Source: Apostichopus japonicus
Taxonomy: Eukaryota; Echinodermata; Holothuroidea; Aspidochirotida; Stichopodidae
Direction: 5' to 3'
Length of the DNA: 64,000 bases
Assembly (NCBI RefSeq): GCF_037975245.1
Contig: NC_092563.1
Location: forward strand, 1,639,001-1,703,000
The position numbers and the translations under genes are program-made. The notes under the pieces were generated by a model. That model was given only the letters and a program-made list of their open reading frames with translations, had not been told where the DNA came from and ran no database searches. Numbering within the stretch: position 1 is the first letter of the stretch; each line of letters begins with the position of its first letter. Positions 11,916-24,600 of this stretch are shown piece after piece.

Positions 11916-13039
11916 AGGGGAGACATTTCGTGTCTGCTTCTCGAGCTTTGGCTGAGATCATGTTTACCATTATGTTCTCCTTCTAGAGGAATCGTGATAC
12001 CAGGGAGTTGTTATGGGGTTGTGATACACACCTGACGATGTCACAATCTCGATGCAAGGGGACTTGGGTTGAGAGCTAGCGGATCAGTCGTTTGGTAGTT
12101 TGGTTTTTCATGCCCAGGTTCTCTCCTGGGTGACTTTTCTCAAAAGAAGTTTTCCATTTAAGTTATGCTCTTTCAAAAGACATCTTACCGCTCTTGTACG
12201 ACTTTTATCTTTGAAGTTCTCGGTTTCCTGTGACCACTCCGGTCACGTCCACGCTAGACTCTCAGACATAGCGCGACGCCACACAAGACAGTTCAAAAGA
12301 TGATTCGATGGATTTCCGCTGTTGAAAGCCACATAGCAATTATAGGCACATGACCCGAGCTCGGGTTCATGCATATGTTGATGTCAGGGTCAGTACAACT
12401 TCAGGAAAAGTAAGGTGATCATCATAATTTTAGATGCACTTGTTACAACAATGTTTGTAAGATTCATGACATGCGGACTTGATATAAATCGATAGTGATT
12501 ACTGCATAAGAACCAAAGCAACATAACTAGTTCCTCGTGGTGTTACTATGTTACTTGTTAGATAAGGGATGTATATCCCTGCTGATATACAGTGACGTTC
12601 ATATTTTTCACATCTAACTGGAACTGGAGCTTATATCAGAGAGATTTGACCACTTTAGTGTGTTCATTCAAGTGAAGCCAACCATGAAAAATATTTGTGA
12701 TCGAATCACTACGTCTTCACAGTTAGTTCAGTTCCTTGAGTTTTACCATTGCTTTAACCATGATACACTATAAACGATAGACATTTCTGTTGCGGTAGCC
12801 CAATCCATGATGGTAAGTCAAATGCAGCCTGGTGGCATGTGGGTATACTGTACCGATAGTTTCCCAGGCCCAGGATAGAATCTCGCGGTTTCCCAGGCCC
12901 AGGCTAGAATACTGTGAAAGGTGTATAAATTCCTGCATGCATGGAAGTCGTTCTAAGGCTTCAAAACTAAATAGTGAAATGTACAGTGTAAGTAATTGTA
13001 GGCTTTCATTTCTAAACAGTATGTATATAAATCGTAGAA

Positions 13040-13529
13040 TACGACAAGCAGAAAACGTCACTTGCAAGCATAGGCGTAGGAGCCCGATTTGATTTGGGGG
13101 GGGGGGGGGAGGGGGGGGGCTGTAACGACTTGCCCGAAAATATAACCAAAATTTGTCAGCGTTCAACATGTTCATGTGCACATCATATAAGTATGCATCG
13201 TTTATTACATCGCCTGCCAATAACATACAATCATTTGCCGTGTTATTACCCTTCCATGCATATTGCTATTGAGGGGAAGTCGTTACAATAATAATGATAA
13301 TAATAATATATATAGTTAAACCATTGAAAAACACATTGCAAATTATTTTTCTTTCAGTTGGTGCCCGAAAAATTCTCATCATATTGCCCGAATTTTCACA
13401 AAAAAATTTGATTGGGGGCTGCAGCCCCCCCCCCCTGCCTCCTACGCCTATGCTTGCCTTAAGCAACGGAAAGTTATAACTTTTTCAGAGCGCAGCACTC
13501 GATTTGGGGAGAGTCTTCAATGCCCTTAA
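13040..13529. repeat. Dispersed repeat family C, copy 2 (interrupted, 5'-truncated)
   Basis: CGACAAGCAGAA..CACTTGCAAG before 13069 and CAACGGAAAGTTA..TTTTTCAGAGCGC after 13460 match consecutive parts of family C copy 3. The copy is split by the hAT-like element at 13069-13452 and abuts copy 3 tail to head. Confidence 0.65.
13069..13452. mobile_element. hAT-like MITE, family A copy 1
   Basis: The termini are CATAGGCGTAGGAGCC and GCCTCCTACGCCTATG. The left flank is CTTGCAAG; the right flank is CTTGC-CTT-AAG, the same 8 bp carrying a 3-base insertion. The insertion interrupts family C copy 2. The interior has a GGGGGGCTG-type G-run and one copy of the unit GGTGCCCGAAAAATTCTCA. No transposase is present. 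Confidence 0.82.
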
Positions 13530-13903
13530 AGGGTGTGAAGACTAGCGCAAAAAGAAACGTCTAATGCTGCTAATCTGACCTCCCGAATGAAAGTGTAACA
13601 GAAGTGTTAGACACAACCATCGGTCCCAGAAAATACGCACACAGCTTGCTACCTTCGGTAATTAGACACGTACTATAGTGTACAGTGAGTACATACGTAC
13701 AGCTGCAGTCAATACCCACAGCACACTGTACAAACGATACATCGATGGACATCTCAGGTCCGGCTAAAGATAACAAGGTATCATGTTTCATTACTGTCTG
13801 CAATTTGTAGCGACAAGCAGAACACTCACTTGCAAGCAATGGAAAGTTAACTTTTTTCAGAGCGCGGCACGCGGTTTGGGCCAAGTCTGCAATATGCCTT
13901 TAA
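13526..13903. repeat. Dispersed repeat family C, copy 3
   Basis: Near-colinear with 6248-6619, sharing GTAATTAGACAC, GACATCTCAGGTCC and GCAATGGAAAGTTAACTTTT, and ending GCCTTTAA. A minus-strand open frame across it (13570-13884) is shared in part with copy 1 but is interrupted by indels, so I do not call it a gene. Confidence 0.65.
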
Positions 13904-14965
13904 GGCTGGTTCTGTAAATGATGTATGTAGCCTAGCTGTGCAAGAAACGTAGGTCTTTATTCAGAGTTTGACCATTCTTTTTCTCATCATATAATTTCTG
14001 TTTTACTTAAAAGTGTTCCTAGGTTATCGTTTCTGAACACATGCATTTCTTTACGGCTTTAGACAGATATCGGTGCTTGCAAAATGCTGGTCCATGCCTA
14101 TGAAACTTCTTAAAGGGTATGATCTGCTTTATTGGCTCCAATTATATAGCACGCAGCTGTAGCTATTTAAGTATTGTGATTATGTAATCGACCTGCCAGG
14201 GTCTTAAATCGACCTCAGGCTTTAAGATTAGCCTGCATAGCTTCTTAACACCATTTGGCTCATTGTGTAAACACTGAGTGGAAATATGTTCATGTCTTCA
14301 GTGTAGTTATAATCATACAGCGTTCACACAAAGATCCTCATACAAGAAAAACTATGTGGCAGGCGTTGCAGACTAATTGGTAAAAAGTGGTCATTTTTCG
14401 ACCAAGGCAGGTCGATTATGTCATCTCAAGAAACTTTTCCATGATAGCGTGCTATTGTTAGGGCCTATACAGTAGACTTTGAAACACATCTTGTGAAAAA
14501 CTTCCATATGAGTACAATATGCTTTCAAAAGGCAGTAGAATCAACAAATTTCACTAAGAACCATGTAAGAGCTATAACACTAATTCTGAAGCTGAAAATG
14601 GAACAACGTTTGTGTTACAACACTTTTAGTATACTACGTGATAAACAATTAGAACCTAAGAATAACAGAAAAGCTTTACTGAGCAGTACTTTTCCAGATG
14701 CCTCACGATATAAAGGAACAATTATGAAAAGTGGATAGAAAGAAAGAAAATTAGGAACTGGTGATAGACTTTGGAAAGAAACATCACTAGCAAGCAAATT
14801 TTGATACTTATTTACAGAAACTACAGTACATATACCTGTACAGTGTTGCCTTACAAGATCCATACCAACATCGAAGACTGTTAAAACATTGATAGAATAT
14901 GGTTTCTTTGGGGAAATTCAATGTTCTGTCTAATTTTGTACTGTATTTCCTTCTTTTCTTCTCAG

Positions 14966-15007
14966 AGGAGCAAGTTTACTTTGGGCAAACAGAGCAAATT
15001 TAAGTCA
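14966..15007 (+). CDS. Possible short 5' coding exon of the sulfotransferase gene
   Basis: An acceptor (TTCTTTTCTTCTCAG) and a good donor (GTATGTAT) bound 42 bases. In phase 0 they encode RSKFTLGKQSKFKS, a basic stretch without hydrophobic residues in series. Joined to the next exon (PRRLLF...) it would form the short positively charged cytosolic tail expected before a type II signal anchor. The start codon would lie in a still earlier exon that I could not place. The support is phase, splice signals and charge only. Confidence 0.4.
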
Positions 15008-15302
15008 GTATGTATCTTCACTAACATTTGCCACAATAATTTAAATTAATTTTAAATTATTATAATTTAAATTATTGACCATTTCTAATCTTAACCAAAG
15101 CAATACCCCCCCCACCTCCAGCCCAGTAGGATGGGTAACAATTTTCAGAACTTGACACATCAATTCAAAAGCTGTCTTATAATTGTAAATATAGCAAAAT
15201 ATAACAGTGCCACTTGAGTTCATTACCTTCATTAAATAACAAATCCTTTGAAAGGAATGAATTGTCTTCTAAGGTTCACTACTAATCTTAAATGTTAATT
15301 AA

Positions 15303-16302
15303 CATAGGCGTAGGAGCCTCATTTGATTTGGGGGGGCTGTAACGACTTGCCGAAAAATAAAACCAATTTTTTTCGCGCGCTCCGCACGCGTTCCACATGT
15401 TAATGTGAATATCATATAGGCATTCATCGCTTATTACATCACATGCCAATAACATAAAATCATTTTTCGTGTTATTACCGTTCCATATTGGTTATAATTA
15501 TTGGGGTAGTCGTTACAACAATAATGATAATAATATAAGTTTAACTATTGAAAAACACAATGCAAATTCTTCTTCTTTCAGTAGGTGCCAGTGGCGGAGC
15601 TAGGGGTATTGGTCAGGGGGGAGAGAATGGTCTGTAGGGGCACTTTCGACACTATCTAAGCGGAGCACCACCAGCAGTTGGCGCCGAGCGTACAAAAAAT
15701 TTTTGAGTAAAGATACTCCCTAGATCGCCGGAAATGACTCTTTCCAGGCCTAGCTAATTTGCAGATAAACGAAGAATAAATAGGTGTCATCGCCATTTGT
15801 CAGAAAATTGCACCAATAAAATGTGACAAATGTCAATAGGTATTTGAGAGCGCAATGAAAAAGTCAATAATCGCGAATAAGTAGAAAGTGGTTAAAAGCT
15901 GAAAAGGTCGCTAGCAGTCCATTTGAGTCCGTCTGACTGTATGGACGCTCCGCCACTGGTAGGTGCCCGAAAAATTCTCAGCATATTGCCCGAATTTTCA
16001 CCAAAAAATTTGAAAAACACATTGCAAATTATTACTCTTTCAGTAGGTGCTCGAAAAATTTTCAGCATATTGCCCGAATTTTCACCAAAAAATTGAAAAA
16101 CACATTGCAAATTATTATTCTTTCAGTAGATGCCCGAAAAATTCTTAGCATATTGCCAAATTTTCACCCCAAAAAAATGAAAAACACTATGCAAATTATT
16201 ATTCTTCCAGTAGGTGCCCGAAAAATTCTCAGCATAGTGCCCGAATTTTCACAAAAATAATTGGTTGGGGGGGCTGCAGCCCCCCCGCCTCCTACGCCTA
16301 TG
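15303..16302. mobile_element. hAT-like MITE, family A copy 2 (host of a nested element)
   Basis: Termini are CATAGGCGTAGGAGCC and GCCTCCTACGCCTATG with a perfect 8-bp duplication TTAATTAA (15295-15302 and 16303-16310). The interior carries an 83-84-bp tandem unit, starting GTAGGTGCCCGAAAAATTCT at about 15959, 16043, 16126 and 16210. The remainder is interrupted by another element at 15589-15958. It is non-coding and has a GCTGCAGC core near the right G/C-rich end. Confidence 0.9.
15589..15958. mobile_element. Nested hAT-like MITE
   Basis: Perfect 12-bp terminal inverted repeats, CAGTGGCGGAGC and GCTCCGCCACTG, are flanked by a perfect 8-bp duplication GTAGGTGC (15581-15588 and 15959-15966). 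The duplicated target is part of the internal repeat unit of the surrounding family A element. This element therefore inserted after family A had arrived. It is 370 bp with no coding capacity. Confidence 0.92.
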
Positions 16303-17154
16303 TTAATTAAACTAATTACTAAATTAATGTTAACCAAATTAACTGAATCAAATCTAATTTGTCAATTTGACTCAATTGCCAAAGAAACCAAAAATGCTTA
16401 CTAAAAGTGAAAACTATAATTTTAATGCTTTCCCTCCCATTGGCCTCCATCATGTAGAATTTCTGACTTATTTCCTGACATGACTAATAAGTCCAAATAA
16501 CTTGCAAATTAGCTGAAATTGAGAACCAGGTACAGTAACTTGTGACTTGGATATATGTCACAATTTTGTCAATATTTAACATGATAAACCACATTTATAT
16601 CATAAATGCATGAATGTAATCTGCCAACTTAATCAGTAGCAGTACTGCAGAGGGCTGTTTTTTATCTACCCCCCCCGCACCCTTTCTCTTCCTTTCTCAA
16701 ATCCATCATGCATATACAAACAAATTAATTTTGGAGGTGGAGGAAAGGGAGGAGGAAGGGAAGATGGGGGAAGGGAAGGGTAATGTTTATGGAAATATGC
16801 TATGATAATCTAGTTTCACATTAGCACTCATTATATCTTAAAGCAGCATTTTGCGTTTGGTCGCCGTTTTCTATTTTTTTGACATGTCCATCGAGTTTTT
16901 CACATATATCAATCACAAAATTGCAAACTAAGATATCAGCCAAGTTTTTCCCTGCCAACATCGTTACTTGGCGAGTACAGTACTGTACTTAAGGATATTT
17001 GCAGAGAATGAGAAAAGTATCCACGACAAAATTCCACATACAAAATTAATCGCATACAGTACCCAAACCCACTAGTTTGAATTCAACCAATCAGAGATGC
17101 AGGTTTAGTTATGAGCCATTGCTAAAAATAGATTCAAGACTTTGCACTGGCACA

Positions 17155-17183
17155 ACCAGGGAGTTGTTATGGAACTCCCTGGT
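17155..17183. repeat. Short hairpin, GGGAGTT type
   Basis: Arms ACCAGGGAGTT and AACTCCCTGGT (11 bp, perfect) flank GTTATGG. The left arm plus loop also occurs at about 11999-12016 without the right arm. Confidence 0.7.
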
Positions 17184-18401
17184 ACAACTGCCATATAGAC
17201 TGTACACAAATCAAGCTTGGCGTTGGATTACGTATTGATCTACAGTATGACGTTCGTTGTGTTTAAATATTCATATTATGGGCGAGGTTAATGGGGATCC
17301 CTACGGAAAATATCTTGTAGAAAAACAAAGTTGAAAGTTGCAAATTTTTCGACTTTTATGCCACCATTTGAAGAACCATTAGTGGTCAACAACTGAGGTC
17401 GTTCAGAATTTTGTTAATGTTTTAGAATAATTTGGCAGATCGTCTGTGCATAGATTTTTAAACTGTTTATATGTTAATGGAAGGCGTTAAAAGTGTTACA
17501 ATGTTGAGAGTTACTGACTTTGAACAGTTTAATAACCATTGTTCAACTTGAAATGATATAACAAATTCGTTTCTATTAACATGATATATACGTGGTAACC
17601 GTGAGTATAACTGTACCGTGAGTAACCAACAAAAACATAGTTTTTTATGGAAATGTCCAATCATGTAAGATTTTAATTTTACCTAGTATTTGTACCACCA
17701 GCTAAGGTTTATGAACCATACATTCCCCTTTCTAGAGATCATGAAATATGAGGAAATTTTTGGAATAATGACCATTTTCCATTTTGGGTGGAACAAGTAA
17801 TGTAAATTGAGTAACCGACTCTTTCTTGTGTATATTATACAACCCAGACAAACCAAGGGTATGATATGCCGCTGTTGTGCTATTACAATAGGTCTAGGCA
17901 AACTATTACTAATGTATAAAAAGTAATGATTCAAACAGTGAAGCATGGAAATTATGTTACCATTTGGTAAGTCCCAACCCATCAAATAAGTAACGTGAGT
18001 AACCGTGGAATTGCCGTTTAAATGACTGTAACCAAGGGCAATTGTCGGATTTTGCCAAATGTAGTGCATATATACCTCTGGTCACAAGTGCATTTATAGT
18101 AGAGTGGAATAAACTTTCGTAGGTCATGTGAACTTTCATAAATATATTTTATCAGGAAAGGTAATTATTGATAGCTGTATATTTCCTCCTAATTAATTAA
18201 TTAATTAATTAATACATAGCGGTAACAAATGTAATTGGTACTTTATTTGGACAGGTGGTCTATTTTAACTTCAATTAGGTTTTAAGTTAATTGCCTAATT
18301 TCGTTGCCGACTACTAGCAGCGTTTGGCATATCGTTCAACTTTGAACTTAGTAAAAATAACCCATAAATGTGAATTTTTCAAATTTCTTTTTCTTTTTTA
18401 G

Positions 18402-18677
18402 CCAAGAAGACTCCTCTTTTGCTTGATTGTTGGCTCGGTCTTGGTGTCAGGACTATTCTTCAGGGTCCTACAAGATACAGTGCTGGTGAGGACTCAACCA
18501 TCGACAAAACCAGTGGATGGTCCATTGTCTGACCGTGAACATGAGCTCCTTGCCAAACTTCTCAATATACCTGTGCAATCAAAACCATATGGAGAGAATC
18601 ATTCATCTTTTCTGACTAATCAAACTAATGTCACGGAGGATGTTATTCCAAACCCACTTCCACAGCTATATCCTGAG
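18402..18677 (+). CDS. Sulfotransferase exon: signal anchor and stem
   Basis: Acceptor TTTTTTAG|CCA, donor GAG|GTAAGA, phase 0 at both ends. RR precedes about 20 hydrophobic residues and then a polar stem with sequons NHS, NQT and NVT. This gives type II Golgi topology. Confidence 0.8.
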
Positions 18678-21600
18678 GTAAGATGTCTTTATAGGTAGTA
18701 CCTGATACAAAATATGATGTTGCTTGCCTGCTGTACTGGCCATTACAAACACTGTGCACTAACAGATATATGGCATGAAGCCCATTGAAGTTTGGTTATT
18801 GGTCTGAACTTTAAGGACGGGAAGGGAATGGATCATGATGGCTCATCATGTGCCTAGATGTTGAATGTGTTTTGCAATATCAAAGGATTTATGATCACTT
18901 AATTACACCATGAATGTATTCTACAGATAATGTACATATTTGTCACCGGTTTTGGGGGCAACAATACTCTGTGCAGTACCTCTATATACATTGAGGCAAC
19001 TGCAGTGTGTGCATGTTTGTGAATGCATGTGCATATGCATGAATGTATCACTGTGTGTCTATCTTGTATTTGGTGTGTGGATCCTTCTGTTAGTGAGTAA
19101 AAGAACCTGGTCATTTCAGGTAAACAGAGGTCAAGAGCTGAAACTTTTGAACAACCGAGTGATGGATATATCTGTCACACTTGCTATGTAGATGTATTAT
19201 AGTTTTTGGCGCTGACCTTTCGAATATTAATTAGGTAATGGGGTCAAACGTAAATCGTTACTTTGCAATAACTCTGCATCGGATGCGAGCCAAACTTAAA
19301 TCAGATTGTATCAAAACTTGGAATACAATTGTTGGTTAATAGCTGGTACGTACATGTGGGCATAAATATTATGATTTTGGGTGTTAATTTACATACAATA
19401 CTTTAAAGGCCCGGTCACACTACAGCGATATTTTATCGGAATACGGTCCGATTTTTCCGATTGTAGGCCGAAGAGTGAGGTTTGTGGTAGCGAATGTAAT
19501 GAATGCAGTGGAATATTCGAATACCTACTCCAAATCTGAGGGGTTCTGGAACGGACTACATTCTGAAGTGACGTCACATCGAAAAAGGATAAAAATCGGA
19601 AGAGTAATCGGATAGCTATCCGATAAAAGGAAACGGAGTCAATGTCAAAAGTTAGGAGAGGGCTATTCCACATCGGAATGGCTCAACAGATAGCAAATCA
19701 GGTCCTTTATCACTGTGGCTAGAAGACCCGAACGAAAAACTGGCTGTTTCGATTCCTCCGGGAAAATCGGGTAGTATTCCGATAAAAAATCGGTATAGTG
19801 TGACCGGGCCTTAATATTCCACTAAAAGCAAGGAACCATAGGCTCTTGTTCTTTTTATCGTTTCTGCTGCCAGACCTCTTGGGATATTCTTTTGATATAT
19901 TGTCAGTGTGTACTATATGGAATTCTTTACAAAAGTTAGGTATTTTTGTAGCCTAACCTCATTTCAGAGACAACTAATGAGGTAATTTTTTGCTTATTTT
20001 GTAGCATGAAACGTCTATAAAGGTTACACATCATATCTCATCTTAATGTCAATAACGGTCAGCAGTAACCACCATAAATAGTTCCAGAACCTTCTAAAGT
20101 TACCAAGCTTCTGCATTTTGCTATTACAGAGATAAACAATGGATCTTGTGAATCTGAAGTTTAGAGAGCTGCACAATAGTAAATCTAACAGTCTGCAGTG
20201 TTCCTAGATATATCTAGTCAAGTCGATAGGTAACAATTAGCGTTTCATTCCAAACAGGAAAGACAGATCACTGTGCACTTCTTGGTTTCCTCAAGTAGAG
20301 AGTTTTCACAAACATTGATAATTGCAGCTCTATCAAACAGAAGGGTTGAGCACATAGGCGTAGGAGCCTGATTTGATTTGGGGGGGCTGTAACGACTTGC
20401 CCGAAAAATATTACCAAAATTTTTCGCGCGCTACTCGCGCGTTCAACATCTTAATGTGCTATGATATAGCCATTCATCGGTTATTACATCACATGCCGAT
20501 AACCGATGAACGCATATGACATGCACAATAAGATGTTAAATGCGCGCAGAACGTGCGAAAAATTTGGGTTGTATTTTCCCTCTTATTACCATTCCATATT
20601 GGTTATAACTATTGGGGAAGTCGTCACAATAATAACGATAATAATAATTTCAGTTTAACCATTGAAAAAAACATTGCAAATTATTATTCTCTCCGTAGGT
20701 GCCCGAAAAATTCTCAGCATATTGCCCGAATTTTCACCCCCCCCCCAAAAAAAAAAAAAAAATTGAAAAACACATTGCAAACTTTTCTTCTTTCAGTAGG
20801 TGCCCGAAAAATTCTCAGCATATTGCCCGAATTTTCACCCCCCCCCCAAAAAAAAAAAAAAAAATTGAAAAACACATTGCAAACTTTTCTTCTTTCAGTA
20901 GGTGCCCGAAAAATTCTCAGCATATTGCCCGAATTTTCACCAAAAATTTTGTTTGGGGGGGCTGCAGCCCCCCAGCCCCCCCGCCTCCTACGCCTATGGT
21001 TGAGCAGGAAACCCTGAAAGTTGCAAAGAATAATATTTCTGATCATCTTCCAAAGTCAACTGTAAGGCTGATCCATGTTACAGTATATTATATGTTCATC
21101 TCAAGGTTAAAAAAACCTTCAGAGTTTTTGTGTTCACAACATCTGAACAATTTCCTGAGTCCTTGTTAAATCCTTGAACTTGTAGAATGCACTCATGGCA
21201 GTAATCGTAGTGTTCATAGAGCTGCGGAGAGATTATAGGATGTTTGCCAAAAATGTTGGAAAAGGTGTCATGACTCCTTAGTGAGACCTTTCTTTTGTTT
21301 AAACAGCAACATCAGCATTTATAGAATACAAGGCGAACGAAGGATCAACTTTTTTTGAAAATCGTAAAAGCAGATGAACAAACATTTGATAGTTTTGTTT
21401 TCTTGGATAGTTAATGTATGTATGTACAGTAATTGGTGTATGCTGTGGAAGGTGTTACAGCTTCATGCTTAAAGTTGAATGAAAGAGATATTAAATTTAG
21501 CTATTAAACAGATAGCTGTGTAATTAACAGTGCCAAGTTACTCAATATGTACAGAGCTAGTGCACGATCTGCATCAGATTGCATTGTTAAGGCATATTAA

Positions 21601-24600
21601 CATATATGTTACTCTAGTACATAAGAGTTTTTCTTCTTGTTGTTTCTTGCAGCTACATGCAAAGATACCTAAAACATTATTGCCACAATATAAGAGCCCA
21701 TGCTGGCATTATAATGGCAAGCTGACGTGTTTGCCATACTTCTATCTGATCGGGATGCCAAAGTGTGGTACAACAGACCTTTGGGATAAACTTGTCCAGC
21801 ATCCGCAAGTAGCAAAAGTTCCCAAAGAACCTCATTGGTGGGCTAAACGTAGAAATGGTTGGACCAAGACACCCATCCACGCTGAGCAAGGTGAGAAACC
21901 TGTTTGGCTCACTCATTGAGCTATAAAATGGGTGGCATTTTTTTACGATGCACCGCTTTTGAGATAAGGCCATGCTACTCGATCTTGTTGGGATACATGG
22001 ACCTGACTGTGTGGTTACAACCACCTTCAGGCAGCTGGAAACCATATGCAATTGCATTTACCCAAAAGACAATTCAGAACAGAAAACTAAATTTGGTTTG
22101 AAAACTTTGCTCTGGGGAGCCCATTGTTTTGCTATTGATCAAACATAACTACTTCAAGCAGAGGTCAAAGGTTTCATATTGAGGTATTTCATAAAATGTG
22201 GATTACCTTTCATAACTTTACACCATTCTGCACCGCATTGACGCCATTCTGCAACGCATCGACGCCGTTCTGCACCGCAATGCTTGTTACTAGACTTTGT
22301 TGAAGTATGTTGTTCATCCTGGCTATACGCTACAGCCTAGTGTGTCACACTCATATCAGATTGTTCATGTAGCATCATCGAAACCACACTGCAGTTTTGC
22401 CGCCCAGGTCAATTATCAAAACCAAGTAAGCTTTGAAGTTTTATTTTGTTATTTTCAGTTCAACGAATTCGCAAAATGACAAAAGGCACAGACGACGCAT
22501 CCGTGGATTGGTATTTAAACTGGTTTCGAACCTTTGCAGTGCCTTCAGTGAAAAAGAACAAGAAAATAGTCTTTGGTGAGTTACAGTAGCTGCATGAAAA
22601 TTTCTACGAGTGTCAAATCCAAACATCTTTCATTGCCGTACATGCTAAGATGAGCACAAAGAAAATTCTGGCTCGGTTTGAGAGAGATGTTATTCTGGTT
22701 AAAATTCCTGTCAGGGGATGCCATTTTGTCCAAATTCGATACCCGGCTGTGTCATAGTATGGTGGGTTTTTCATCCAAGATCAATCCTCGGTTTTGCCAT
22801 CTGAAATGACTTTCTAAATTGAAAAGACTCCAAATATGTGAGTTAAAATGTTGAATTGGAAGCCACCCAATGTAATCCATAAGCCCTTGCGGGGCTCCTC
22901 CCACATTTGTGGTCGCTTAAGCATCGTAAAAAAATTATATGAAGTGTAGTGAAGCTGGTTGGAAAATCACCCTTTTGACCTTTGGTGGTCTGTCCATACC
23001 GCAGATCTTTTTGTGTGTATTCCTGTTACACTGTGCACATTTCTTGAATTGAGTTGACCTTGGAAGGTACACTTTGCCACAATTTGTAACAATATTGCAG
23101 ACAGAATAAGGAAGTCATTAACTTATAGTTTGTGCTAGCAACATTAAATCAAAACTATATCCCTTTGACTCTCAGATTCTGACCTCCGATGCTTTCAAAT
23201 GACATAAAAGTATTTCAAATGTATATGCATTTTTGTTGTCTTATAACAGCTTAACTTTGAATCTGGCAATCAAAAATGTACCTCTCTGGTTATATTAGTT
23301 TCAGTTGTTACATCCATCAACTCCAAAACGACTGGTGACCAGCAAAAGTACTTTATCACTTATCAAAGATCATTGAATAATTTCATAACTTGAAATTATC
23401 ATGAAAAGCATAATTTTTGCACTCATTGATTAATAATGAGATTTCCAGTATACTGCATGTTTGTTTGGACATTGGATTATTTTGATCTCGAACAAAATAC
23501 CTGTTTCTGGATGAGGCATTTGCTTTAAAGTTTGGGCATATCCTTGAAACCTATAGCCATCAAAACTATCAGAGTTCCTCAAAATGCCATCCCTCCCTTT
23601 AAATGTACAGTGTAGGTACTGACCAAGTTTATGGCATCATGTGGGGTGGGGAGGTGTGTGTGGCAGAGGGGTGGGGGGGTGGGGGCTTGCAACATTGATA
23701 TCATGTGCCCATTGGGTTAGCATACATTTGGTACAATGGGTGAGACCTACTATATGTGGCCTAATATGTAGCTTCACAATAGTTCCTCATTAGTGTATAG
23801 GCTTCATAGTAAACAGTAAAACATTTTTTTGGTCTTGAAAAAGTATGGAATTTTATTTGTTGTAAAACATGGGAACAATGATAGAGGCATTGAATAATTT
23901 TCATAGGGGGTAATATTCTTGCTGAAAGTGTTGAGACATAAACTGGGGTCATCGTGTGAAACCACCCTATAAGGAAACCCAGATAATGTAGCACATCCTT
24001 TACTTTGTGCTCAAAGATTGTGTGGCATAGAAGTACTTGTATGTTCTAACAGGAAATGTAAATGAAATGGAGGAAGCTTTTATCCCAAGTTTTTGTATCC
24101 TCTTTTATCATTACCTACAGCTGCAATGTAGATAACCAACGATGTATGGAGTTGTTTTTCATTGTTTTAGTATTCACATGACCAGTGTTCGATTTTTCCG
24201 GTATCGCATCGCAAAATGCGATCCAAAACGACAAACTTGCGAGACGTTTCCAAATCAGCATCGCACATTGTGCCGATTTGTGCGATACAAATTCCTAGTC
24301 AGATTTGGGAGCAAACACTCAAACCTTTTATAACTTACGAACTGTCGATCACAATGTAGAAGTTATAATTGAGTTTATACTCAATGTACAACTTATTCAC
24401 TTGACCGTATAGCGAAAAAAAAGCTGAAAAAATAATATCCTACCATAGTTTAAGTGTAAAGCAAATAGCCTAACCACCTCGGCGGTTACGGATCTCACGT
24501 AACTAAAAGGTTCCCTGGCTACGTGCCAAGAAAATGTTAACAAACAGGTGTTACACAGGGGATGAGCTCACAGTTGTTGGGAAGGTACCTGGGCAAATTC

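Larger units (their letters stand above)
8914..14965. other. Intergenic, repeat-rich
   Basis: No gene is recognised. The first few hundred bases are probably 3' UTR of the GST-like gene. Beyond that lie partial element ends with CAGGGGCGTCA (about 10001 and 10123), CTCCTCC runs near 10340-10385, a short hairpin (10731-10764), a foldback element (10850-11410), a hAT-like MITE (11549-11915), a two-copy 31-bp repeat with CCCAGGCCCAGG (about 12866-12915) and family A and C elements (13040-13903). Confidence 0.5.
15008..18401 (+). other. Region between the tentative exon and the signal-anchor exon
   Basis: Intron if the 14966 exon is real, otherwise upstream or 5' region. It contains the family A hAT-like element with a nested element (15303-16302), a C-run near 16669, a polypurine patch near 16735-16785, a hairpin at 17155-17183 and (TTAA)n at about 18188-18213. 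Several GTGAGTAACC words occur between 17580 and 18010. Confidence 0.45.
18678..21652 (+). other. Sulfotransferase intron
   Basis: No exon seen. It contains a dispersed repeat related to the 4008 palindrome family (about 19090-19180), a MITE with 17-bp perfect TIRs (19406-19812) and a family A hAT-like element (20353-20998). Confidence 0.5.

Noticed and set aside
11594-11986. 130-codon plus-strand frame
   Set aside because: It spans a family B MITE including both its G/C-rich ends and target duplication.
13570-13884. 104-codon minus-strand frame, partly shared with 6403-6588
   Set aside because: It is contained in family C repeats. The two copies are not frame-conserved end to end and no domain is recognisable.
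14493-14738. 81-codon plus-strand frame upstream of the tentative first sulfotransferase exon
   Set aside because: No similarity to a known family, no splice relation to the gene in phase and ordinary AT-rich composition.
17683-18069. 128-codon minus-strand open frame
   Set aside because: AT-rich sequence with a repeated GTGAGTAACC word, opposite strand to the sulfotransferase gene and without recognisable motifs or splice support.
20553-21169. 150-codon-plus open frames with proline and lysine runs
   Set aside because: They cross the three internal units and C/A runs of the family A MITE; the same peptide repeats because the DNA repeats.
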